DNA of 64,000 nucleotides from positions 310,001 to 374,000 of the forward strand of contig WTXD01000012.1 of the NCBI GenBank assembly GCA_022496205.1, in the 5' to 3' direction. This DNA is from Gloeopeniophorella convolvens. Its lineage: Eukaryota; Basidiomycota; Agaricomycetes; Russulales. Position 1 is the first letter of the stretch; the number at the start of each line of letters is the position of its first letter. Position numbers and translations under genes: made by a program. Of the stretch, positions 1-10,789 are shown one piece after another. Below the pieces are notes generated by a model. That model saw only the letters and a list, made by a program, of their open reading frames with translations, was not told where the DNA came from and searched no databases.

Positions 1-895
1 GGGAGGCAGTGTGGGTTGAGTTGCAGCACTTGCTGGAATAGTTTGAGCGCAGGGGCGAATTGGCGACGTGTGTACATTATTCTTGCCTGTGAAGGTGTCA
101 TAAGTGGTACAGCATTCACAACCAAACGACGTGCCTTTCCGAGCAAGGCGATGAGGTTCGTTGGCTTCTCTCGGAGGACAGCCTCAAACGATCGGAGTGC
201 GTCTTCCATTGACCTACTAGCCAGTTGATGAATTGCTTCCGGCACTGGATGAGTAGATGGCTGGGGAGGGTCTCGACTATTGCTTACCTCGGGTCAAAAG
301 CAAGAGCTCCTTCGTAGACGGACTAATCTCTCCTCCCTCCGCCGCTGCCTGGTCGCCATGGTTAAGAAGCTGGGTGGCCTCCTTCATATATTCGTCACGA
401 GATTTCTCGTGGGTCATGACATCTTGGCCTAGATTTCCAGGGGTCTCGTTCAATGGTGGTAGATCGAACACAACAAAGAGAATACTCACGCGCATTTGGA
501 AGCTTCAACATCGGCGCCTTGCGCGCCTTTGCCAGCTGGATACTCGCTAGTAGGGAGTAAATGGAGGGTAAGGACGAAGTGGAACCACTGGATTGGAAAC
601 CTGCAGGGAATCATGTTGGCCGAGGCCCATCCGCGAAGATGAATGCACGCGTACTTTCGACAGCGGATAACGCGATTTTTTCTGCAGCGTCGAGGTAACC
701 TCTGCGCATGTACTCCCCAGCCAGCCGTGTCCAATACGCCACCTTGGGCTGCCCTTCCCTCAGCACTTCTAGGACATCGTCGGCATTGGAGTCAAGCGTA
801 TCAAGCTCAATGTTGATGACCTCTTGCCCTCCGAGCTCGATGTCTATTGACCGCCCGGAGGCAATGTTCCAGGGAAGGAGGTCGAGCGAAGCCAT
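1..895 (-). CDS. CTR9: CTR9, Paf1 complex TPR subunit (5' part, runs off the window)
   Basis: N-terminal part of the tetratricopeptide scaffold of the Paf1 complex, which travels with RNA polymerase II and supports elongation and histone modification. The start MASLDLLPWNIASGRSIDIE and the following stretch on residue counts and TPR helices (GEYMRRGYLDAAEKIALSAV) match Ctr9 N-termini. Further exons give SLLASIQLAKARKAPMLKLP, HEKSRDEYMKEATQLLNHGD, MEDALRSFEAVLREKPTNLI and FAPALKLFQQVLQLNPHC. My exon model (minus strand) is 895-655, 600-490, 428-288, 244-135 and 86 onward. The fourth intron (134-87) has a GC donor, since only that splice keeps the conserved GKARIMYTRR collinear. The gene continues beyond base 1, so only about 220 residues are visible. 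It is divergent from ADA2 across about 630 bp. Confidence 0.88.
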
Positions 896-1526
896 GACGC
901 GTAACGCGAGGTGCAGTGACGCGCAATTCCTTGTATACAGGGGATATCCAGGGGTTCCGGGCTATGCAAAGGAGTAAACAAGAGGGATGAGAGATAAAAC
1001 CTAGTGCCCTGAGCAACAGGCACTTGCGGACCCACCAAGCGGGTTGGGTGAACTGAATGTCGCGGCGCGGACACATTGCTTGTGAGAACGGAGAGGCGGC
1101 CCGATGTTATGTAATACCGTGCACAAAGCCGGCCAAACATCGCCGCAGACGCTCGCCACCGCCGTCGACGACGAGCGCGTCGGGCGCATTGTACTCGACC
1201 TTCTACCTCCAGGAACTTCCTGACGCACTCGTATCGACCATAGCTGCCATCCTCCGCCCATCTCCTGCGCTTCCCTGGATACTTCACACCTCGACATTAC
1301 TCGGTGGTGTGCACGTCGACGACGACGAGTCCCGATCGAAGACGGACCCCTACCTTCCCGTTCAACCAGGTTCTGAACCCTTGAAGTCCATCTCCTTTCG
1401 ATTCTACGTTCCCCCATACCAGGTGTATCCGCCTTCTACAATCCAGGCACTTCCCAACAAGCATCAATAACATCCAGAAAGAGATCACTTTCTCCCCCGA
1501 GTTGACATTGTTCCGGTGTCCCCGCA
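896..1526. promoter_or_regulatory. Divergent intergenic region CTR9/ADA2
   Basis: This 631-bp stretch separates two divergent transcription-related genes. It contains overlapping open frames on both strands (for example 1057-1470 plus and 1001-1417 minus), but none shows a family motif or clear splice structure. I read it as promoter and untranslated leader sequence. No convincing TATA box was seen. Confidence 0.4.
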
Positions 1527-3856
1527 ATGACGGTCACGAATAGGAAGAGGCCATTACAGTCGGAGGAGGTATCGAGTGCGTGGTCCATCCTTGCAGCATG
1601 CCCTCCTCGTCCCTGTTCCCCTCTCTTTTCTCACGCTCTCTAAATTACGTAACTTAACCTCCTGCCCTTCCCGCAGCGATCAATGAACCCGGCGTGCAAA
1701 CAGAGTGCGATGGATGCCTGACCGACCTCACCCACTCCGTCCGGATCAAATGCGCCGATCCAGCCTGCGCGGTGGGGGATGGCATCGACCTGTGCCCCAA
1801 TTGCTTTTGCAGCGGGAAAGAGTTTGGGAAGCATAAACGGGGTCATGCATACAGAGTCGAGGTGCGCTATTCGTGCTACCTTCCAGTCCGTCGGACAGGC
1901 ATTTATCCTCCGAAAGGAACTTCACTCGTATCCCATCTTCACTGAGGACTGGGGCGCAGACGAGTACGCTTTACCTTTGAGTCGCGGAATGTGGCAGCTC
2001 ATGCCTTCCCAGGGAACACTTACTTATCGAAGGCATCGCTCAACAAGGCTTGGGGAACTGGCAAGCCATAGCAGAACATGTCGGCACCCGAACTAAGGAA
2101 GAGGTGGAGGAGCATTATAATCGACATATATCGACTCACCTAACTGGCCAAAACCGGTAAGCGGCCTTCCAATCCAACCTCCATCCCACTGTTATCTAAT
2201 CCAGCCTAGCGCATGGACAGGGTGTTCGATATCGATCAGCACGAGTTCCAAGAACGGAAACGACGGCGAATATCCAACATGAAAGTCGCGCCACCGCTTC
2301 AGAAAGTGGCACCCACCTCTGCACCAGCTGTTCACGAGATTTCAACCTTCCTTCCTGGACGTCTCGAATTCGAGCACGAGATTGATAATGATGCAGAGGA
2401 GCTGATCAAGAACCTCGAATTTGGCCACTGCATGGAGTGGGGTGGTGATGCTATTCCGGAAGACGAGGACGACCACGACTATAAGACTCGTATGCGCTGG
2501 AAGGAGGAGCAAAGGGACAAGGAACACGATCTTGATCAGGAGATGGGGGTAATATCTCAGAAAGGGCTCATCAACGGCGCCGTTCACACCAACGGGAACG
2601 GCGCAGCCGTGAATGGGCTCAATGGCATCAACGGCGCCTCTAACGGCTGGGTCAAGAAAGATAAAGAAGTGAAGAAGGACAAGGACACCCCGGCGCCAGA
2701 CGACAACGGTGATGGCGCAGAAGAGGAGTCGGAGGAGAATATGCCTCCGATACCGTTCGAGACGCCAGCCTCCCTCGAGTTCAAGCTAGGTCTGATCGAA
2801 ATGTACATGCAGCGCATTGCGAAGCGGCGTGAAGCAAAGGCTCTTATATTCGACCGTGGGCTGCTAGAATACAAGAAGGTATGTCTTTCTTTGTGGGCGA
2901 GGTAGTCCTGCTCAAGTTGCACAGCTCCAAGCCGCCGAAAAGAAACGTCCGAAAGAGGAAAAGGACATCATTCACCGTTTACGACCATTCGCAAGGCTCC
3001 AGACTGCAGAAGACTATGAAGTTTTCTGCACTGACATCCTCTGTGCGTTTACTCTTTGTTCCCCGCCCGCCTCCCAATTGACGCGCCTCAAGATGAAGCT
3101 ATGCTTCGCAAGCGAATAGCAGAACTTCAGCAATACAGGCGACTTGGGCTGACCACAACGGCTGGTGTCAAGAAATGGGAAGAAGACTTGTACAAGCGTG
3201 TAAGTTTCGCTACCTCCTGGCTGCCATACTTTAACGTGAACGAGGACCCCAGACGCAAGCCAAGGCGAACATGTCCCGCGATCACTTTTCGTCAGAAAGA
3301 CTTCAACAGCTTCGTGCTGCCAGCTCGCGACAATCCCTCGGACCAGAGTCTAGGCGCAATAGCGGTGTTGACTCGGATCGCAAGAGTGCCGATCAAGCGA
3401 GCACCGCTGGGCCACCAGGCCGCAGAGCCCGTACGCGATGCTTCGTATATACGCGCGGGTCGCTACTAATACAATTTCCTGTACTCAGCGGCGCCACTCA
3501 ACCTCGCCAATAGCCCTTCGCTCCACCTTCTGACACCGGCGGAGCAAACACTATGTTCGACCTTACGCATCCTACCTAAACCTTACTTGGTCATCAAGGA
3601 GACGCTCGTCCGTGAGTATGCCCGTCGCGGTGGCAAGTTGCGCCGCCGTGAGGCACGCGACCTTGTCAAGATCGATGTGACGAAGACAAGTAGGGTTTGG
3701 GACTTCCTCGTTCAGGCTGGGTACCTTCGAATTGGTGTCGATCAGAGCCAGCAGCAGCAGTCTCAATCACAAGCTCAAACCCAGACGCCATCTCAGCAAC
3801 TTGCATCACAGCAGCCTCCCCCCTCATCCGCATCTGGCGTTGCATCATCAGGTTGA
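1527..3856 (+). CDS. ADA2: ADA2, transcriptional adaptor of SAGA/ADA (ZZ-SANT-SWIRM)
   Basis: Adaptor that binds the Gcn5 acetyltransferase in nuclear SAGA/ADA complexes. Domain order is diagnostic. A ZZ zinc finger comes first (TECDGCLTDL, IKCADPAC, DLCPNCFCSG, then HKRGHAY). A SANT/Myb domain follows (EDWGADEY, GLGNWQAIAEHVGTRTKEEV). A middle block carries the family motifs DEFQERKRRRI-like (HEFQERKRRRI), FLPGRLEFEHEIDNDAEELI and RIAELQQYRRLGLTT. A C-terminal SWIRM ends with YARRGGKLRRREARDLVKID and VWDFLVQAGYLR. The start MTVTNRKRPLQSEE is followed at once by an intron ending before INEPGVQTECDGC. Several more short introns interrupt the frame. The tail is Gln/Ser-rich. An Asn/Gly-rich linker (GNGAAVNGLNGINGASNG) sits between SANT and the middle block. 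Family assignment is firm; individual splice sites are inferred. Confidence 0.93.
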
Positions 3857-6800
3857 CTATTTTTCTATCGACACGGTTAAGACGACAGTCCTCCACCATC
3901 ACCGTCACACTTGTGACTGTTCCCTCTGTACCGCTCCCCTGGACCTGCCCTGCCCCTACGACACCTCACGCACTTGTAACTTTATCACTAGCATCGCATC
4001 ATATATCGTTCCACCTTTTTTCGCCCCTTCAGTCAGTCATTGCGTGGACGGTACGTATGCACTGCATCGACATTCTCCACGGCAACGAGAATTCTCGTGT
4101 ATTCATTCGGACGTCACGTCGCGCTTCTCTGGCACACGAAGATGTGAGCATATGCCATATTGTCTTCCGAATCGGCAGAGCAACCCTCCACCCTGAGTCG
4201 ACCGTTGCGAAGTTGCGTGCATCCGCATGTAACAGTACACCGAGAGGCAATGCAACGATGGTCTCAATCACGGAACCACAGTTCTTCGATTAGAAATAAG
4301 CTCATGCTCCCGTTCGAGAGCTGACAGATGCGAAGCCGCAAATCCGTCGCGAAAATCAAAACCGGCACGCAAAGCTTAGCGGGAGCAGGACCTCGCTTCC
4401 GGGGTGCCGCCTCCGAGGATGTAGGTTTGCAGCGACCATGTCTGCACTCATGTTGTGTCTTATCGACTCGGATGTCTCGAAAAGGGAAGTAGCGCGGACG
4501 AAGGACAGCCCCGGGCCAATGCACGGGAAACTAGATCGTGAGGGGCAGTCCGTTGATTCGCGCCCGGGAGGCAGTCTGCGGCAGTGTGACCTGACTTCGC
4601 GGTTCCTCGGTCGTTCCCGAGCGCGGGGAGCATAGGAGTTCTTCTTGGCATGCACGAGCGTTCGAGGCACACCTCTGTGATAACGGCGCTAGAGTTACAT
4701 CAACGTGTGAATTAGCGCATTTAAGACTGCCCCAATCTCCGTGATATGGGTCCCAAGCTACATAGGTCATCTGCATCGTAACTCGTAAAGTCGCTAGTTG
4801 GTGCACGAGTCAGGACATAGATTGACTCAGAGGAAGTGCGCTGGGATAGAAATCATCCGAACGTGATATGGCACGAACCACCAACTTTCATCAAGAACAA
4901 GAGGCTGTGACTCGAAAAGAGTACGTGTTCTCCTGAAAGCCTATTCCGGGAAACGCTGTGCCTTGTGGAGGCGTTTAGTTGCCGAACCTCTGGCTTCTAC
5001 TTGATAGCGAATAAAGGTGCCTTGTGCAACCTACACAGCCCTCCATGTCATGACGTGGGGTCATCGATGTCGCAAGAAAGGGTCCGGGCACACGCAAAAA
5101 GAGCGTGACAATGCCTTTGTATCACGCTAGGAAGGTTGGGAACAGCGAGGAACTTGACCTGGCACATCGCACGACGGCCCGAGAGGGTTTGCGGTCTTGC
5201 TCGCTTCGGAGGCAGAATGGTTCGGTGTAGTACAGCTCGCTCGGTACGCGATACTACAGGCCACCGAACCCGGATGCCACGGACGGAGGAAGCAAGACGA
5301 ATGCGGACCGAACGTCGGCGGTTCACGTTGATTACGAATCCGTGGACGTCATCACTTCAAACCATGTGCCGCGGACCAGAACGAACGCCGACGGCGCTGC
5401 TGTGATAGCACCAGTCCGGCGCGCTCAACTCTGCAATCTCTGCTGGGGGCGCCGAGGCCAATCGTCAGTGGCCCACTCAGAACGCCAGCGGGTCCCGGCA
5501 AGAATGTTTACACGCGTTGCACATGGCCGTTGAACATGTGGAGGGTGATCGAAAGGAGGAGCGCCGATGTTGCCACAGAGAACTAAGCTCTTTAAAAACT
5601 GAAGCTGTGCGTGAAGCTGAAACGGTGGAAGTAGGCTTTTCAGCTGGCCTGTGCAAATGCGTTCTTACGAACTTCCTGTGTCCATCTGCTAGCTACTGAT
5701 CCGTGGAGGGGGGCCGCTCTTGCAGTCCTTCAGTGACTGAAGCGCGTGCCAACCCCGGGGTTTGATCGCTCGTTGTCTATATCGTTCAGTAGAAAGGACT
5801 GTGGAACCGCCTCGTAAGAACGGACGGCATGAAGAAGCTAAACTACCTGCTGCAACCACTCGCTTCGGGTTTGCCTTGCACTGAACGTGTGGCACCAGCA
5901 CCATGTCCTTCTGCTCGTGGAACCTCTTGCTTCCATGAGCAAACATAACGCACCTCCAGCTGCGGCACGAGGTTTCCCCACCGATCAGAAAGAACAAGTC
6001 ATTCGACAATGATATTCAGCAACAACGGGCCATGGAGTGGAATTAGTAAGGGGCGTGCCCAGAGAGAATACACGCTCTTGTCCCAAGCCTCGCTGAACAA
6101 TCGTGTTTGTTGGGTTTGGGCTGCATGAGCTTCCGAGGGATACCTGACCTGGGCACGCAGCGATGCACCAGGTTTACAGGAATATCTATAACCCGATGTC
6201 GAAGAGGTGGCAGGCTAAATTGGAACCGGGCCTCGTTCTGCGAGCTTAGCTCCCACTTGATCGGAATGCGAGCGACTAATTAGTGGTTCAGGTTGCCCAG
6301 TCAGCAACCAAGCAGTCTCAACCAAGATCTTGGATCGGAGCAACAGCCCACGGACGCGAACCCTGAGATCTGGTCGGCAGACGAAGAGACCCTCAAAGGG
6401 CCACGGCTGCTCCCTCAGGTCCAGCCCAGCAACGTCCTAACAAACGGCAGTAGATCGGCAGCAAATGGAGAAACACGATACTAGCCATACATGCGTGGTT
6501 GTCGTCAACTCGACTTCCTGGCGTCACAATTCCTCTTGAAACAGTCGCAAGCTGGGTGCATGAGATGAAGGAAGTTACATACTGCGAAGGAGCGCCAGGG
6601 AGGTGAGCTCCGAACCGACTGTCCGTGCCAAGGGGTCGGACCGAACGCGTGCCACCAATTTGCGGAAGTGACCATGTGGTGAGAAAGTTGCCGGTTCGGC
6701 AAGTCACCAATCGGCCTGAAAACGCCTTCGTGTGTAAATGACTAACACCCGCCTCCCGAGCCCTCAGTCGATGCAACCTCGCACACCCCAGGCAGACGGG

Positions 6801-7190
6801 CATTGACTGATTCGTCCGAGCGCTTGCTCCTCCGTTATTGTGGTGAAATTCTGACTCCCGTACCGGTTTCGCGTGCAGTTGTTGCCAGATGTTGCCAGAT
6901 TTTGCCCCGGAGAAGTGACAGGCGCGGGGCGCTTAGAATCTACCGCTCGGCCCCGTGTCCCTGCACCCAGAATACGGCGAGGGATGATCATGCATCATAG
7001 ATTCATGACTGAGGCTATGCCCCGACTTGCTCTGGCGAGCGTCGGTCTGTTGTCTCTTACTTCCTATTTATCTTCGTCGTCTATGCTTTGAGTTCGTCCC
7101 GACGCTTTTCGCCCCCGTTGTCTTTCTCTTCACTTTCGCTGCTTCAGGCTTCTTTACACTCCCTTAGCTTAATCTTCTAGTCTTTCCCTA
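3857..7190. other. 3.3-kb stretch without recognisable gene
   Basis: After the ADA2 stop there is a long interval with only short open frames (under about 140 codons) on either strand and no protein motif, tRNA or long repeat that I recognise. The last 100 bp (about 7085-7190) are pyrimidine-rich and fit a 5' leader for the Zn2Cys6 gene. A short imperfect direct repeat (TTGCCAGAT twice) lies near 6884-6900. It could hold an untranslated RNA, a decayed element or a rapidly evolving gene. Confidence 0.4.
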
Positions 7191-9432
7191 ATGTCCGACG
7201 AGTATTCGGCAAACCCAAGCCGCAGCGCTGCGCCCACTCTGCAAAGGGGCAAAGCTTGCCTTCGATGCAGGTCAGCAGTCCCCGTCGCATGTAGCGAGAA
7301 ATGTCCGCCTGATGAGCCTATTCCTTTGCAGGAAGAGGAAAATGGTGAGATGTTCCCTCCGTCGGCGATCGTTGCCCGCCTCATATTAACCCCTTTATTG
7401 CAGAGGTGTGATGGCTCGAAGCCCTCCTGTCAACAATGTGTTCGCGCCAAAAAGCACGACCTCTGCGAGTACGACGATGGCAAGGGCAAGACGCGGACTC
7501 AGATTCTGCGCGAGACCATTGCTCGTCTAGAGGCTCGAGTCAAGGAGCTCGAGGATCCCGAGCGCGCTTCAACGTCTGTTCCCTTGTTTGACCCCCATGC
7601 CATCAACATTTCCGAAGACTCCTCCTCGTCGGGTGCCGACTCGCCTTCAAGCTTTCCCTTTTCCCAGTCCCAATCACCTCTCCCTATCGGTATGTCCCTA
7701 CATCCGTATGCACATCTTCCGCGATTGACCTGTAGGACGCTCAAAGCCTCCATTTCATCACCACCGCCTTTGACGAGCACACCTCCGATCTCATGGATGT
7801 CCGGGGTCAGTACATCCGACGGTCTCCGGTGTCGATTGCATTAACATCTTTGCAGGACCATGGTTTTCCCGATTCACCGAACCGAGCCTACATCGCTCAA
7901 ATTCCGGTTGAGCTTGCCCAGTCTCTGTTCGTGATCGTTTCTCGCGGCTGCCGGTGTCCTTGCTAAGCGACTATGCGCAGGTTAGACGTGTTTATTCCCC
8001 ATTGTGATCAGCTATTCTTCGGAGCGCACATCAACCGGTTACGGGATTCCTTGCGGCGCCCTATGGACGGACACCGCCATCCTGTGCTGATGAACTCAAT
8101 CTTCCTATGGGCGTGCTACTTCTCGCAGGCTCCGAACATGAGCCAGCACGAGCCTCTGTACCTATCTCGCGCTACGGAGGCTTTCCACGACTGGCTTCTG
8201 GCTCCTAACAAGGTTGTCGATGTGATCCAAGGGTGCTGTCTTCTGGCTCAGTACTTCTTGGCCAACGGTCGTGTCATGGAGGGAAGCCACTACATGAGCA
8301 CCGCGACGTCTCTGGCGCTGCAGTGGGGTCTGCACAGGGAGGCCTCCGAGCAGCTAGGCGTCGGCACGAGCCTAGAAGGGTCGTTTTCCCTGCCACCTAC
8401 TCAAGACGTCATCGAACGTGGCGAGCGCATTCTGGCCTTCTGGCAAGTTTTCTGCCTGGACCGGTGCTGGTCGGTGGCACTTCATCGCCCTTCATTGATC
8501 TCCGATGGACCTGGCGTTCTATCGTCAATAACTGTTCCGTGGCCACAGGATATCGTCGACTATGAGGCTGTAAGAGATTGCCGCCGGTGCCCCAGCGCTT
8601 GTATTGACTTGACGCTGGTAGGGAAATTTCAACGACCTTGTTCATATGAACACTGTGCAGACTTTCCTTGCGCATCAGGTTCAGGTTCCGAGTTTCACTG
8701 GCGGATTTTCGAACTTTGCCCTGCGCGCCAAAGCGTCCGCGCTCCTAGACGCCGCCGCAAAGGTCGCGTCTTCGTGGAACACCGGTCCGTAATATTCCGC
8801 CCATCGTTCCTGTCCAAATATCTCACGCGGTCTTTTTCTCTGACAGGGGCAGCGTTGACCCAGCCATCCGAACAGGAGATGCTCACACTGGAAAGCTCCA
8901 TCACGCGTTTCATCGCCGGTCTCATACCGGTACACCAGATGGGCGCTGTCCACGCTAGTGATAGGCACAGCCTGATAGTTGTGCACACGCTAGCGCAGGC
9001 TGCGCTCATCCGGCTGTATTACCCCCGCGGTGAGGCAGATCAGCTGTGGAGCGAGAAATGCATGCTCGCTGCCAATGGCATGCTGTTCATCGTTAGCCAA
9101 ATCCCTGACGTCGACTTCGAGTTCCTCGACCCAGTCATTGGAGTAAGTCGTCGCGAGAACCCTCACTTTCGTCACTGATCCCGGCTCTAGAGTTGTTGGT
9201 CTTCCGCAGCACATGCCATCATCCGAGAGATTACCCAGCTCGAGTCATGGTCGTCGATCACGTCGACTGAGCTCCGCAACCAAGCTGGGACTATCATAGC
9301 AGCGCTCTCAAGGCTCAGCATGACCTTCCCAATGGCGGGTATGGCTCTCTATCGAGATAAAGCGGTCATTGTGCTCACCCCCTCCCAGGGTTTCTGGCCA
9401 CCCGGTTACAGTCCTCACTCAGCTTACCCTGA
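7191..9432 (+). CDS. Zn2Cys6 fungal-specific transcription factor
   Basis: Nuclear DNA-binding regulator. The binuclear zinc cluster reads GKACLRCRKRKMRCDG followed by SKPSCQQCVRAKKHDLCEYD, giving all six cysteines, then a linker and a coiled-coil dimerisation helix (ETIARLEARVKELEDP). A Ser-rich stretch precedes the fungal transcription-factor middle homology region (FIPHCDQLFFGAHINRLRDS, HPVLMNSIFLWACYFS, ATSLALQWGLHREASE, RILAFWQVFCLDRCWS). The cluster is assembled from exon 1 (7191-7270), a 13-nt exon (7332-7344) and an exon from 7404. Later introns start near 8570, 8790 and 9140. A final intron (9339-9388) lets the frame end at a TGA at 9430-9432. The joins around 7690-7975 are not resolved. 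Target genes are unknown; it resembles a subfamily common in agaricomycetes. Confidence 0.85.
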
Positions 9433-10789
9433 GCTCCCACGTTCTCACGAGCATCATGAACAAAAGACAGGCATGAGATCGAATGGACTTTTGTTCTACC
9501 TTCCCTCACGTTTTCAAGTTTCCCAACTCAGAGCCGTACAATTGCATTGTCGTCCTAGCTTCCCACACAACATCGGACTTTGTAGAATTACGGACTATTG
9601 TGCATACCTTGCATATTCCCCTCATTTGATACCAATCTCTCTGATAATGTACGCCAAACCCATCGGACTCTCTTACCCCCTCGTGTATTACTTCCTGGAC
9701 TTTGGACTTTGGACTTTGAACTGTGGACTCTGGACTTTGCGGACTTTTACGGACTATATCGGACGGTCGTGTCGTGTATTTTTTCAATCGCTAGCTAATG
9801 GACTGCAATTTCTACGAACAATGACTACCGTTGCCACATCTCATTCGCGATCCCCGATTGAAAACACTCCCTTTTCCCGCCTATGGAAATGCAACATCTT
9901 CTGCGCCCAGTAATCAGGCTCCTCTGTGAAAGGCGCACACGACGTTGTGCTACTGTCATGGAGGTATAGCGGAGTGTAGGCTGGGGGATTTTTATTGTCT
10001 CCGTCACCTACACGATCGGATTATCCTACTTAGGTTTCCAACTGGAGGGTCGGCCTATATCTCCTTTCAGATGAGGAGCTTCGACGCGCAAGAAACGGTA
10101 CCGTGGCACGATCGACGGAGGATTTGCTATGGTATCGCCCCGCGCGCGATCTCCCTCGTTCGGAGATCGATGCTGAAGCGGCCATTATTCACTAGTCACT
10201 CTTCGCTACGCGACTGGTCGGCAGTGCGCTGCTTCTTATACATTTTCTCGGACTTGTTCTTCCGGCTCCTATCGTCGCTGAGGGATATGTCCTCTTTATA
10301 GAGAGCAGTGGGCGCGCATCAGCGCACATCCTGACATCGTCGAGTATCACCTCTGAGTATTTCGTTACGACCAACCAGCTTGCGTCCTTGCCAGGTTTGC
10401 TTTGGCCAGCCTGGTGGATTTTATGCATTAAGTTATAATCTCGATCCAATTTCGAGGCTCGGGAATTCCGCAGCCAGCACTAAATACGACTCGGATGAAC
10501 CACCGCCAATGAGGCTCTCGGCAGCCTCCAGATGCCCCGGGTATCGTTCGCGACAGAAGGAGGGATTACGTAACACGGTCTTGAGCGCCGTAGCGCCAAC
10601 CCCAGATTTGGGTTCCCGCGTCATGGAACCTTGCGCGGACCAACACGGGCTTGCCTCGGGCTCGACGCTCATGTGCCATTGAGTTCACTCTATCACAATA
10701 CCATCTCGTCCTCCTTTTTCCGACCCAAACTGCTGACCTTGTCGTTACGACTATCCCCCTTCACCTCACAACAAGCCGGCAGTTGATAC
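9433..10789. other. Intergenic region with a GGACTTT-type repeat
   Basis: Downstream of the regulator and upstream of the ArAE_2 gene. No coding motif was seen. A short tandem repeat lies at 9697-9764 (separate entry). The final 100 bp are pyrimidine-rich (TCGTCCTCCTTTTTCC), as expected for a leader. Confidence 0.4.
9697..9764 (+). repeat. Degenerate heptamer tandem repeat (GGACTTT)
   Basis: About nine GGAC units spaced mostly 7-8 nt apart, starting GGACTTTGGACTTTGGACTT and decaying to GGACTCT, GGACTTTGC, GGACTTTTAC and GGACTATATC. It lies about 270 bp after the regulator's stop. Confidence 0.7.

Noticed and set aside
1057..1470. 137-codon plus-strand open frame upstream of ADA2
   Set aside because: Some stretches look protein-like, but there is no recognisable domain, it overlaps a minus-strand frame, and it lies in the expected promoter region. 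Not supported without transcripts.
9697..9764. Telomere-like repeat
   Set aside because: The unit GGACTTT is not the TTAGGG-type fungal telomere repeat, and the array is short, degenerate and flanked by ordinary genes.
9389..9913. Continuation of the Zn2Cys6 open frame to 9913
   Set aside because: The read-through translation is unlike the family and crosses the heptamer repeat; an intron at 9339-9388 gives a sensible stop at 9432.
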